NCBI GenBank assembly: GCA_902835305.1
Contig: CADFMD010000019.1
Location: 1 to 23,318 of the forward strand
Source: Coriobacteriaceae bacterium
GTDB taxonomy: Bacteria; Actinomycetota; Coriobacteriia; Coriobacteriales; Coriobacteriaceae
Reading direction: 5' to 3'
Length of the DNA stretch: 23,318 nt
How positions within the stretch are numbered: position 1 is the first letter of the stretch; every line of letters begins with the position of its first letter. Position numbers and translations under genes: made by a program. Shown here piece after piece: positions 13,564 through 21,816 of the stretch. The notes under the pieces were generated by a model. That model saw nothing but the letters and a program-made list of their open reading frames with translations. It ran no database searches and was not told the DNA's origin.

Positions 13564-15417
13564 ATGCCCGAGAAGATTGAAGAGCTGGTACGCGCTGCGC
13601 TTGCTGCGGCCCAGGAGGCCGGCGACCTTTCCGCATTTGAACTTGACGATTGCGCTATCGAGCGACCGGCTGACACTTCTCATGGCGAGTGGACCTCTAC
13701 CATGGCCCTGAAGTCCGCCAAGCTGGCCCACTGCGCCCCGCGCAAGATCGCCGAGGCCATCGTTGCCCATATGCCCGAGGACCCCGCGATTGAGAAGGTC
13801 GAGATCGCAGGCCCCGGCTTCATCAACTTCTACCTCTCCGTTGCCGTCAAGAATGCCATCTTTGGCGAGGCTCGCGAGAAGGGCATGGACTTCGCTAAGT
13901 CCAACGTCGGTGGTGGCCTGAAGACCCAGGTCGAGTTCGTTTCCGCCAACCCCGTCGGCCCCATGCACATCGGTCACGGCCGCTGGGCCGCGCTGGGCGA
14001 TTCGCTCTGCCGCGTCATGGACCACGCCGGTTACGACATCCAGCGTGAGTTCTACATCAACGACCACGGCTCTCAGATGAACACCTTCGGCAACTCCATC
14101 AGCACGCGCTATATGCAGCTTGCTGACATCATCGCCAAGCAGGGCGTGGATATCGACGAGGCTCACAAGCTGCTGATCGCCGACCGCGACGCCTTTGTTG
14201 CCGACGAGAACGACGAGCACCCCGAGACCCATCCGTATCAGGACAACTTTGCCGAGACTCTGGGCAAGGACTCCTACGGTGGCGACTACATCATCGACGA
14301 GGCTGCCGAGTTCTGGCGCACCGACGGCGATAAGTGGGTCGACGCCGATCCTCAGGAGCGTATGGAGAGCTTCCGCGAGCGCGGCTACGTAAAGATGGTC
14401 GACAACATGCGCGACCTCTGCCACGCCGTCAATTGCGACTTCGATCGTTGGTACTCCGAGCGTTCGCTGTACGTGAAGGACACCGAGGGCGAGACCGCCG
14501 GTACCTCTGCCGTCGACCGCGCTTTTGAGAAGCTCGACAAGATGGGCTACCTCTACACCAAGGACGGCGCCCTGTGGTTCCGCTCCACCGACCTGGGCGA
14601 TGATAAGGACCGCGTCCTGATCAAGTCCGACGGTGAGTACACCTACTTCGCCTCCGACGTTGCCTATCACTGGGATAAGTTCCAGCGCGTCGACCACGTC
14701 ATCGACATCTGGGGTGCCGACCACCACGGCTACATCGAGCGCGTCCGCTGCGTCTGCGACGCTCTGGGTTACCCCGGCAAGTTTGAGGTTCTGCTGGGCC
14801 AGCTCGTCAACCTGCTGCGTAACGGCAAGCCCGTCCGTATGTCCAAGCGCAAGGGCACCATGGTGACCCTGCAGGAGCTCGTCGACGAGGTCGGCTCCGA
14901 CGCTGCCCGTTACACGCTTATCTCCAAGAGCTCCAACCAGATGGTCGACTTCGATATCGAGGCCGTCAAGAAGCGCGACAACTCCAACCCGGTCTATTAC
15001 GTGCAGTATGCTCACGCCCGCGTATGCTCCATCCTGCGCCGTGCCGCCGACGTTACGCCCGAGCAGGCCGACGAGATGGGTATGAAGGCCGTCGCCGCCA
15101 AGGCCATCGGCGAGAACGTTGATTACTCGCTGCTGACCGACCCGACCGAGCTCGCCCTTTCGCGCAAGCTCAACGAGCTCACCGACCTGATTGCCAGCTG
15201 CGCTCGCGACCGCGCCCCGTTCCGTCTGACGCACTTTGCCGAGGAACTCGCCGGCGACTTCCACAGCTTCTACGCTGCCTGCCAGGTTCTGCCGAGCGAG
15301 GGCCGTCCCGTCGACCCCGAGCTTTCGCGCGCCCGTCTGGCCGCTTGCGACGCCGTCCGCGTGACGCTCGCCCTGGTGCTCACCCTCGTTGGCGTTTCCG
15401 CGCCCGAGCAGATGTAA
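13564..15417 (+). CDS. argS: Arginine--tRNA ligase
   Basis: This class Ia synthetase charges tRNA-Arg. It has 617 residues, slightly above the usual 560-600. The N-terminal Add-1 domain spans about 1-115. The catalytic core has SANPVGPMHIGHGRWA with HIGH at 135-138, and INDHGSQM follows. WGADHHGYIERV precedes RMSKRKG at 425-431, the KMSKS variant normal for ArgRS. The C-terminal DALR anticodon-binding domain begins near YVQYAHARVCSILRR. Start ATG 13564 is set by AAGGAGGATCT directly upstream; an open extension to 13435 has no family similarity. An intrinsic terminator follows. The GC-rich third positions mark it as a native, well expressed gene. Confidence 0.96.
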   Translation: MPEKIEELVRAALAAAQEAGDLSAFELDDCAIERPADTSHGEWTSTMALKSAKLAHCAPRKIAEAIVAHMPEDPAIEKVEIAGPGFINFYLSVAVKNAIFGEAREKGMDFAKSNVGGGLKTQVEFVSANPVGPMHIGHGRWAALGDSLCRVMDHAGYDIQREFYINDHGSQMNTFGNSISTRYMQLADIIAKQGVDIDEAHKLLIADRDAFVADENDEHPETHPYQDNFAETLGKDSYGGDYIIDEAAEFWRTDGDKWVDADPQERMESFRERGYVKMVDNMRDLCHAVNCDFDRWYSERSLYVKDTEGETAGTSAVDRAFEKLDKMGYLYTKDGALWFRSTDLGDDKDRVLIKSDGEYTYFASDVAYHWDKFQRVDHVIDIWGADHHGYIERVRCVCDALGYPGKFEVLLGQLVNLLRNGKPVRMSKRKGTMVTLQELVDEVGSDAARYTLISKSSNQMVDFDIEAVKKRDNSNPVYYVQYAHARVCSILRRAADVTPEQADEMGMKAVAAKAIGENVDYSLLTDPTELALSRKLNELTDLIASCARDRAPFRLTHFAEELAGDFHSFYAACQVLPSEGRPVDPELSRARLAACDAVRVTLALVLTLVGVSAPEQM

Positions 15418-15462
15418 TCTGCGAGTCATTTGACCGTACAGACTTGGTTTAACTAAGCCTTG

Positions 15463-15496
15463 AAAGCCCGATCTCCCACGGAGGTCGGGCTTTTTT
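15463..15496 (+). terminator. Intrinsic terminator of argS
   Basis: Arms 15463-15476 and 15480-15493 (14 bp with one G-U) enclose a 3-nt loop, with a T6 run at 15491-15496. It lies about 45 nt past the stop. Confidence 0.88.
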
Positions 15497-15541
15497 GCAA
15501 ACGCCGACGTATTGACGAATTTGGAACTGCTGGAAATACGA

Positions 15542-15689
15542 AACTATGTCGATTTACTACGATGAATTGAGGTATTCCAACCACGCCGGCTTTTCGCTAA
15601 AAAGTGCAAGGCATCTACCTGCGGTTTTAGTTCAACAAGTTTCGGAGTGGTCGCGGTTGAGCGATTCATCGTAGTAAACCGCCATAGTT
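15542..15689. repeat. 148-bp imperfect inverted repeat, MITE-like
   Basis: The outer arms are AACTATG (15542-15548) and CATAGTT (15683-15689). After a symmetric 4-nt mismatch come perfect 15-bp arms, TTTACTACGATGAAT at 15553-15567 and its complement at 15664-15678. Further in, CCAACCACG and CGCGGTTG pair imperfectly. No coding frame is inside. It could be a non-autonomous mobile element or a long hairpin, but no second copy is in the window. Confidence 0.55.
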
Positions 15690-15774
15690 TTGGCGGAGGC
15701 AGTCAGATTTGTGGGTGTTAAACCAAAGAGTGTCCCTTTTGACTAGTCGTTTAAGAACGTCCCCAATGACTAAG
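15690..15774. other. Spacer with two GGGAC-type motifs upstream of rho
   Basis: Read on the minus strand, GGGGACGTTCTT (15753-15764) and GGGACACTCTT (15726-15736) recur in the same direction, with the palindrome GACTAGTC at 15741-15748 between them. No gene is seen. The motif recalls the loops of the hairpin repeats elsewhere, but no complete palindrome of that design is present. Confidence 0.35.
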
Positions 15775-15802
15775 TTGCAGGTGGCGGCGGTTGTGTTACA
15801 CT
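15775..15802 (+). promoter_or_regulatory. Promoter of rho
   Basis: TTGCAG (15775-15780), 16 nt and TACACT (15797-15802) preceded by TGTGT. Transcription would give a leader of about 140 nt before the GTG start, with small hairpins TCCGTC/GACGGA (15848-15866 region) and CCCTG/CAGGG. A long leader is compatible with Rho-dependent autoregulation, known for rho in other bacteria. Confidence 0.5.
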
Positions 15803-15946
15803 AACGCTGCGTATATGACGCAAATATCTCAATACAGATCAATGATGTCCGTCGGTATTTGACGGAGCTAGACTGTTTAGCCGCCCTGAAGGTTTATGCA
15901 GGGAGCATGTGATCACAGGGCTTGAAAAGAAAGTTGAGCAAACACT

Positions 15947-18502
15947 GTGTCTGATCAACAGCAAGAAAACGAAATAACGACGACGCAGGCCGCTCCCGCT
16001 GCACCGGTTGCGTCGGACCAGGTCGCGGCGCCCGCGCAAGCCTCGGCTTCTGAGACGCCTGAGGCTGCTTTGACGCCTACGCCTGCAGCGGCTGAGAAGG
16101 CCGTGCCTGCAACTGGTGAGGAGGCTGCTCCGGCAAAGCCCAAGCGTAAGCGCCGCACGGCCAAGTCTGCCGCTGACGGCGAGGAGGTCGCCAAGCCCAA
16201 GCGCCGCACCACGCGCACGACTCGCGCCAAGCGCACCGTTGCGGTTGACTCCTCGGCGCCGATTTCCGATGAGGTCGCGCAGGCACGTGCGTTGGCTCAG
16301 ATTAGCGAGGCTCAGGTGGTGCGCGCCCGCCGTCGTGCTGCCGAGCGCGAGGCCGCGGCTCTGACCGAGTTTGCAGCTCCGTCTGTGCCCGAGACCCCTG
16401 CCGCCGACCAGCCGACTGAGAAGCCGGCACCGCGCACACGCCGTCGCACGGCTGTTAAGGCCGAGCAGGTTGCTGAACAGGTAACCCCCGAGCTCACCGA
16501 GGCTTCGGTTCGTTCCGCGGCAGGGGAGGGCGCATCGCCTGCTGAGCCCGCTGCGCCTGTCGAGGCCAGCGAAGTTCCCGTTGTCGATCCGGCTTTGCGC
16601 CCGCACCGTCGCGGTCGCAAGCCCAAGGCCTTCGTCGAGGCAGAGAGGGCCGCGGCCGCAGCTGCAGCCGCTCGGGATGCTGCGGGGACCGCCGAGTCTG
16701 CAACCGCTGCCGATGCACCCGTCCAGGATGCTACGACTTCCGAGGCCGCTCCCGCCGATGTCGAGTCCGCCGACGTCCGTCCTGGTCGCAGCCATCGTAC
16801 TGCTGCTAAGCGCACGTCCAAGGCCAAGGCTGCCAAGAAGGGTTCGTCCGAGGATTCCGCCGAGACGACCGCCGATGCATCGACTGATGCCGCCGAGCCC
16901 CAGGACGTCGAACAGCCTGCGTCCGAGAAGCCCAAGCGCGGTCGTAAGAAGTCCGCTAAGGCCAAGGCGTCCGAGCAGCAGGCTGATGTCGAAGCGCAGG
17001 TCGATTCCGGCGCCGAGGCCAATGACGCCGCTGCGGCCAATGCCGACGCCGCCGCAACCGATGGCGCCGCGCCCGCTGAGGCCGATGACAACGCTCGCCC
17101 CAACCGTCGCCAGCACAAGCGCAACGAGGAGCGCAACGAGCGCAAGGACGAGCGCAACAACGACCGTCGCAACCGTCAGCGCGATCGCAAACAGCGCAAC
17201 AAGGAGCGCAACGCCGCCCCCACCGAGCCCACGCTTTCGCGTGAGGAGCTCGCTGCCATGAAGGTCGCCGAACTGCGCGAGAAGGCCAAGGAGTTCGAGA
17301 TCGAGACGACCGGCAAGAAGAAAGCCGAGCTCGTCGAGGAGATCTACGTCACCGCCGCGAAGGCAGAGGGCTTCCGCGACATCAAGGGCATTCTGCAGAT
17401 TCGCCCGGACTGCTCCGGCATCATCCACGCCCATGGCTACATGAAGTCCAACGACGACGCCTTCGTGCCCGCCTACCTCATCCGCTCCGCGCGCCTGCGC
17501 ACGGGCGACGTCATCGAGGGCTCGCTGCGTCCTTCGCGCGGCGGCGACAAGCGCGCCGGCCTCGCCAAAATCACGACCGTCAACGGTCTGGACCCCGAGC
17601 AGATTCGCAACCGTCCCAAGTTCGGCGACCTCACCCCGGTCTATCCCAATGAGCCGCTGCGCATGGAGCACGGCAAGGACTCCATTACCGGTCGCGCAAT
17701 CGACATCGTGTCGCCGATCGGCAAGGGTCAGCGTGGCCTGATCGTGTCCCCGCCCAAGGCCGGCAAGACCACGATCCTCAAGAAGATCTGCCAGTCTATC
17801 TCGATTAACAACCCCGAGGTGCACCTCATCTGCCTGCTCGTCGACGAGCGCCCCGAAGAGGTCACCGATATGCAGCGTTCCATCAAGGGCGAGGTTGTGG
17901 CGTCGACCTTCGATATGCCCGCCGACAACCACACTCGCGTGGCAGAGCTCGTCATCGAGCGCGCCAAGCGCATCGTGGAGCTGGGTGGCGACGTCGTGGT
18001 GGTGCTCGACTCCATCACGCGTCTTGCCCGCGCCTACAACTTGGCGGCGCCCGCCTCAGGCCGCATCCTTTCGGGCGGCGTCGATTCGGCGGCACTGTAT
18101 CCTCCCAAGCGCTTCCTGGGCGCAGCCCGTAATATCGAGAACGGTGGCTCGCTCACCATCCTGGCCTCTGCCCTCATCGACACTGGTTCCAAGATGGACG
18201 AGGTCATCTTTGAGGAGTTCAAGGGCACCGGCAACATGGAGCTTAAGCTCGACCGCGACCTGGCCGACCGTCGCATCTTCCCGGCTATCGACCCCGTTGC
18301 CTCCGGTACGCGTAATGAGGACCTGTTGGTCGACGAGCAGATGCGTCCGTTTGTCTTTGGTCTGCGTCGCATTCTTGCCGGCATGAACAACACCGAGCGC
18401 GCAGCCGCATCGTTTATCAAGGGTCTTAAGGGCACCAACACCAACCAAGAGTTCCTGGTGCGTTCGGCCAAAAAGCACAGCGACTACGAGCAGACGTTCT
18501 AG
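15947..18502 (+). CDS. rho: Transcription termination factor Rho with long N-terminal extension
   Basis: This hexameric RNA-dependent ATPase releases transcripts. The protein has 851 residues, about twice the E. coli enzyme. Residues 1-428 are low complexity, Ala/Pro/Glu-rich, with spaced basic patches such as KPKRKRRTAK, RTRRRTAVK, RPHRRGRKPKA and KPKRGRKKSAKAKA. They end in an Asn/Arg/Asp/Glu stretch at about 384-424. The Rho_N helix domain follows (430-475, LSREELAAMKVAELREKAKE), then the RNA-binding OB fold (FRDIKGILQIRPDCSGI). The ATPase has Walker A PPKAGKTT at 602-609 and the Walker B region VVVVLDSITRLARAYN. The GTG start at 15947 has only a weak ribosome site, but the frame and promoter fit. 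High-GC Gram-positive Rho proteins often carry such insertions, thought to add RNA binding. Confidence 0.95.
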   Translation: MSDQQQENEITTTQAAPAAPVASDQVAAPAQASASETPEAALTPTPAAAEKAVPATGEEAAPAKPKRKRRTAKSAADGEEVAKPKRRTTRTTRAKRTVAVDSSAPISDEVAQARALAQISEAQVVRARRRAAEREAAALTEFAAPSVPETPAADQPTEKPAPRTRRRTAVKAEQVAEQVTPELTEASVRSAAGEGASPAEPAAPVEASEVPVVDPALRPHRRGRKPKAFVEAERAAAAAAAARDAAGTAESATAADAPVQDATTSEAAPADVESADVRPGRSHRTAAKRTSKAKAAKKGSSEDSAETTADASTDAAEPQDVEQPASEKPKRGRKKSAKAKASEQQADVEAQVDSGAEANDAAAANADAAATDGAAPAEADDNARPNRRQHKRNEERNERKDERNNDRRNRQRDRKQRNKERNAAPTEPTLSREELAAMKVAELREKAKEFEIETTGKKKAELVEEIYVTAAKAEGFRDIKGILQIRPDCSGIIHAHGYMKSNDDAFVPAYLIRSARLRTGDVIEGSLRPSRGGDKRAGLAKITTVNGLDPEQIRNRPKFGDLTPVYPNEPLRMEHGKDSITGRAIDIVSPIGKGQRGLIVSPPKAGKTTILKKICQSISINNPEVHLICLLVDERPEEVTDMQRSIKGEVVASTFDMPADNHTRVAELVIERAKRIVELGGDVVVVLDSITRLARAYNLAAPASGRILSGGVDSAALYPPKRFLGAARNIENGGSLTILASALIDTGSKMDEVIFEEFKGTGNMELKLDRDLADRRIFPAIDPVASGTRNEDLLVDEQMRPFVFGLRRILAGMNNTERAAASFIKGLKGTNTNQEFLVRSAKKHSDYEQTF

Positions 18503-18539
18503 GTTGTCATCCACGCGCAGCGATAGTCATCAATGCGAT

Positions 18540-18571
18540 AAAGGGTCGGGGCTTTGAGCCTCGGCCCTTTT
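18540..18571 (+). terminator. Intrinsic terminator of rho
   Basis: Arms 18540-18553 and 18557-18570 pair over 14 bp with two G-U, with a 3-nt loop and T4 at 18568-18571. Confidence 0.75.
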
Positions 18572-18815
18572 CCATATCGCCGCTCCGCGTTTATTTTTAA
18601 CCATAAGACCGACGAGCAGCAGGTTTCCCGTTTCAATCCGACATCGTCGCTTGCAATCGACGGGGCGGTTTCGCATAATAGCTTTTAAGCTTCGCGACGG
18701 AAAACGCAGATGAAACGAACCATATACCGTTGCTTTGGGGCATAGCCCCGCTTCATCTTCTCTCGCGCAGCCAACTGAATGATGCGATTTGGGTGCTGGA
18801 AGATGGGGAGAGCTC
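18572..18815. other. Intergenic region upstream of the membrane protein gene
   Basis: No gene is supported. A small GGGGC/GCCCC hairpin lies at 18737-18749, and AAGCTTTTAAGCTT-like palindromic sequence occurs near 18679-18693. The promoter of the following gene should be here; the AT-rich stretch around 18718-18730 (CCATATACC) is a weak candidate for the -10. Confidence 0.3.
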
Positions 18816-20216
18816 ATGGCTTCTTCTGATGCAACACAACGAGCAGTCCTTGCCGGACTTTCGTGCGGGATCGGCCTTGCCGCTCCCGTGGTTATGTATG
18901 CCGCGACGCTACCGTTTTCGTCTGTGAACGAGACGGTCGTGGCGGGTGCGGTTCCCTTCGCCGTGGGCGCGGTGGCGGGCGTGGGTATCTATGCCGCCTC
19001 GCTGGGTATCTCCGAGTATCGTGCGCAGCGTGAAGAGCGTCTGTTCCAGCCCGATGCCATGGGCGGTGCCGCCAATCTTAATCAGCATCAAAGCGAGTTC
19101 AAGACCGCCTCGATTCCAGCTCAGCAGCAGGATGCGACTCCTTACGCTGCGGCTTCTGCTTCTCAAGCTCAGGCGGAGCAGTCTAACTCGGCATTCCTTT
19201 CCGGCCTGACTGGTGCGTTCCAGCGCCGTCATGCCGATGATGGTGTTCCTACCATCGCTCGAGCCGCAGATGCTATGGACGAGGACGAGGCTTGGTCCAT
19301 GATTGACAGTATGCTCGACGACGATTCGCCGGTGAGCTGCGACCCTGCACACTCGCGCGACGTCTATCAAGTCGCCATCGACGAGCTCACCAACGGCGGG
19401 CAGACCGGGTCCTTCAATCGCGACGACATCGCCGCCGCGGCGCGTGCCGTGTCGGGCTCCCAGGCCGCCCCTGCGGGCAGCACGGCGGCTTTCGTGGCAC
19501 TCGTTGCCAACGCGGCAGCCAATAACGCCTACAGCGCTACCTCGGCGGACGCAGACGCTTCTGCCGACAATTCGTACGTTGATGAAGCCATGACCGCGGA
19601 CGAGGAGGCCGTTGCCGCTCGCCGTGCCGCCGAAAGCTCGCTTTGGGGCGCTCCTGCCCAGCAGCAAGCGGCTGAGGCTGCGCCGTACAACGCAAACCTC
19701 GCCAGCATGCCTATCATCTCCGGTGCCGCAGACATCGATCTCGATGACCTCGATGAGCCTGCAGCCATCACCGCTTCTATTGATGCCCAAGATCGCATCG
19801 ACACTGGCGACCTTCCGGACGCCTCGCTCGAGGTTGATGTCCCCATGGCCGATTACTCGGGCCACGAGGACATGTGGGCCGCCGCCACCGCGATTCTGGA
19901 TGAGGTTGACGAGTCCGCTCCTGTTGTAGCGCCCGCTCCCGTCGCTGCCCCTCAGCCTGCTGCCCCCGCCTATGTCGGCCGTCACAGCGCTGTGTTCCCC
20001 GAGGATACCGCCCGCATCTCGCGCGAGAGCATCGAGCGGGCCGAGGCTATTGCCGCCGGCATTATGGAAAACCGTCGTCACGAGCGCGTCAATCAGATCC
20101 TCGAGGAAGAGATCGAGCGCCTGCAGTCCTCTACCGCCAAGCGTACGGGCCGTGCCTATCTGAGCGTTATCGAGGGCGGTACCGCCAGCTTCGCGCCGCT
20201 CCGCGCGGAGGCATAA
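18816..20216 (+). CDS. Uncharacterised membrane protein with long acidic tail
   Basis: I do not recognise a family. The 466-residue protein has two hydrophobic segments near the N-terminus, about 10-32 (AVLAGLSCGIGLAAPVVMYA) and 40-65 (VVAGAVPFAVGAVAGVGIYA), with a short loop between them. A hairpin in the membrane would leave the remaining 400 residues in the cytoplasm. That tail is Ala/Asp/Glu-rich and probably disordered (DLDDLDEPAA, MDEDEAWSMIDSMLDDDS). It ends in a charged helix (HERVNQILEEEIERLQS, about 425-441) and a short C-terminal motif GRAYLSVIEGG. Start ATG 18816 has GGGGAG just upstream; an in-frame TTG at 18789 is less likely. The VanZ gene begins 7 nt after its stop, so the two form an operon. 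Confidence 0.78.
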   Translation: MASSDATQRAVLAGLSCGIGLAAPVVMYAATLPFSSVNETVVAGAVPFAVGAVAGVGIYAASLGISEYRAQREERLFQPDAMGGAANLNQHQSEFKTASIPAQQQDATPYAAASASQAQAEQSNSAFLSGLTGAFQRRHADDGVPTIARAADAMDEDEAWSMIDSMLDDDSPVSCDPAHSRDVYQVAIDELTNGGQTGSFNRDDIAAAARAVSGSQAAPAGSTAAFVALVANAAANNAYSATSADADASADNSYVDEAMTADEEAVAARRAAESSLWGAPAQQQAAEAAPYNANLASMPIISGAADIDLDDLDEPAAITASIDAQDRIDTGDLPDASLEVDVPMADYSGHEDMWAAATAILDEVDESAPVVAPAPVAAPQPAAPAYVGRHSAVFPEDTARISRESIERAEAIAAGIMENRRHERVNQILEEEIERLQSSTAKRTGRAYLSVIEGGTASFAPLRAEA

Positions 20217-20223
20217 CTTCTGC

Positions 20224-20673
20224 ATGGTTAAGATCAATCGAAAATGGGCGGTCGTGACCTGCCTGATGGCGCTCTTGATCTGGGGCAATTCGCTGGTTCC
20301 CGGCTCGGGGTCGGGCTCGCTGAGCCTAACAGTCATGGAAGCTATCCGCGGTTTCCTGCACGGCGTGGGACTTCCATATGCATGGGTGACCAACTTTGTT
20401 GTTCGCAAGTGCGCGCATTTTACCGAGTATATGGTGCTCGGTATCTTGGCAACGCACGCCTTTGATTTTGAGGGCCGGCGCACCTTTGACGTGCTGCTGC
20501 CCACGGCGGTGTTCCTGCTGCTGATTCCCTCGATCGACGAGACGATTCAGCTCTTTGTGCCGGGACGCGCCGGCATGATCACCGATGTGATGATCGACTG
20601 CTGTGGTGCGGCAACGGGCGTTGTGCTCCGATATCTCTTACGGTCGCTGATGCGCGCCAAAAAAGCCGCCTAG
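20224..20673 (+). CDS. VanZ family membrane protein
   Basis: The 149-residue protein has four hydrophobic segments (about 8-22, 52-82 in part, 86-104 and 118-137). Family motifs are RKCAHFTEYMVLGIL (about 61-75) and DETIQLFVPGRAGMITDVMIDCCGAATG (VPGRAG and DETIQ are the most telling). VanZ proteins lie in the membrane, and one member raises teicoplanin resistance; the biochemical activity of most is not known, so no resistance role is claimed here. It overlaps nothing, follows the uncharacterised membrane protein gene by 7 nt, and its stop codon lies inside the 5' arm of the terminator. Confidence 0.88.
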   Translation: MVKINRKWAVVTCLMALLIWGNSLVPGSGSGSLSLTVMEAIRGFLHGVGLPYAWVTNFVVRKCAHFTEYMVLGILATHAFDFEGRRTFDVLLPTAVFLLLIPSIDETIQLFVPGRAGMITDVMIDCCGAATGVVLRYLLRSLMRAKKAA

Positions 20674-20705
20674 GACGTATTGTTTGGTCCTAGGCGGCCT
20701 TTTTT
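20665..20705. terminator. Bidirectional terminator between VanZ and the ROK locus
   Basis: Perfect 12-bp arms at 20665-20676 and 20687-20698 have A6 before and T6 after, so both converging transcripts get a U-run. The left arm includes the VanZ stop codon. Confidence 0.88.
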
Positions 20706-20787
20706 ATTTGAGGGCTTATATGAGGCGTGGTGGCGTCGTTCCGTAGGTCGGATTTGCCGGGCGCGCCACGCCCTGTGGGTGCGTCTG

Positions 20788-21678
20788 CTACTGAAGCGCC
20801 TGTGCGCCCAGGGCCAGGCAGCCCATAATGCCCTGCTTGCCCTCGAGGCTGTTGTTGACGATATAGCTATCAATGTCGGCCATCTCGGGCGTGACGATGT
20901 AGCCGTTGAGCATCTCGGCGCACTTCTTGCGTGCGAGCGGCACGATGGGGGTGTGATCGGCCACGCCGCCACCGATGACGTTCTTCTGCGGTGCGTAGCA
21001 CAGGATGTAGGTCATGAGCGCCTGCGCCAGATAGCCGGCGAGCAGGTCCATGGCCTCCGGGTCATCGGCCATCTCTCCGGCGCTCTTGCCACCCCAGCGC
21101 TTTTTAACGCCGGGACCGGCGATGAGGCCCTCGAGGCAGTTGTCGTGGAAGGGACAGCCGCTGTGCTCGCCAATGGTGTCGCGCGGGTCGCGCGTGACCA
21201 GGATGTGGCCGGCCTCGGGATGCATCATGCCGTGCACGAGCTTACCGCCCGAGAGCACGCCGGCGCCCACGCCGGTACCGATGGTCAGATACACCACGTC
21301 AGTGAGGCCCTGGGCGCAACCAAAGGTGACCTCGCCCAGGCAGGCGACGTTGACGTCGGTGTCTTAGCCGCAGGGAATATTGAGCTCGTTTTGGATGGTG
21401 CCCAGCAGGTCAAAGTAGCGCCATGCCGTTTTGGGCGTCTCCAGGATCTTGCCGTATTGGGACGAGGCAGAGTTGACTGCGGTGGGGCCAAAGGCGCCGA
21501 TGCCCAGCGCGGCGATGTCCTTGTCGGCAAACCATGCGTTGACGGCCTCAACGGTCTCCTGCGGGGTCGTGGTCGCAATCTGCTCGCGTTCCAGGACCGT
21601 GCCGTCTGCATAGCCCGTGGCGCAGACCATCTTGGTGCCGCCGGCCTCGAGCGCTCCGATAAGCTGCTGCTCTGCCAT
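20788..21678 (-). pseudogene. ROK family sugar kinase interrupted by an in-frame TAA
   Basis: The locus has 297 codons including the final stop in one uninterrupted frame, normal for ROK fructokinase-like enzymes (ATP-dependent hexose phosphorylation). Codon 105 (21364-21366) is TAA. Before it are the ATP-binding GALEAGGTKMV and GIGAFGPTAV. Right after it comes DTDVNVACLGE with the catalytic Asp, then LTIGTGVGAGVLSGGKLVHG, PEAGHILV and the zinc motif CPFHDNC. One base change (TAC or TAT to TAA) would explain it; Tyr or Phe before DTDVN suits the family. The start ATG 21676-21678 has AGAGGA upstream. The first 104 residues lack the active site, and restarts inside would lack the ATP loop. It may be a recent null allele or a sequence error. 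Confidence 0.85.
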
Positions 21679-21713
21679 AGTATTCCTCTCTGGACGAGTT
21701 GCTCCGTGACTAA

Positions 21714-21749
21714 AGTATAGCGCTCTAAACCATTTAAGAAAGCGCTATA
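21714..21749 (-). promoter_or_regulatory. Candidate promoter and paired operators of the ROK gene
   Basis: An inverted repeat has 9-bp arms, TATAGCGCT (21716-21724) and AGCGCTATA (21741-21749). Each arm also holds the palindrome AGCGCT, with CG centres 22 bp apart. On the minus strand TATACT (21714-21719) is a possible -10, so the sites would cover the -10 edge and the -35 region. Palindromes with central CG are typical of LacI-family repressors; no regulator gene is in the window. Confidence 0.45.
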
Positions 21750-21750
21750 G

Positions 21751-21791
21751 AAAGAAGCCTCGCAACGCGGCGGGCGGTGCGGGGCTTCTTT
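21751..21791 (-). terminator. Terminator of the aminotransferase gene
   Basis: Arms 21751-21764 and 21778-21791 pair over 14 bp with one G-U, with a 13-nt GC-rich loop. On the minus strand the stem ends in CTTCTTTCT. It lies 26 nt after the stop and just before the ROK promoter. Confidence 0.7.
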
Positions 21792-21816
21792 GGTTGCTTT
21801 AGTTGCCGGGCCGTCC

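Noticed and set aside
13546..15429. Long minus-strand open frame opposite argS
   Set aside because: It mirrors the argS reading frame; its Val/Gly/Leu-rich translation has no motif and no ribosome site.
15839..17932. Long minus-strand open frame opposite the rho N-terminus
   Set aside because: It is a complement of the Ala/Arg-rich coding sequence and gives Leu/Gly/Arg-rich noise.
21364..21366. Programmed recoding (selenocysteine or pyrrolysine) at the ROK stop
   Set aside because: The codon is TAA, which neither system uses, and ROK enzymes need neither residue; a mutation or sequence error is simpler.
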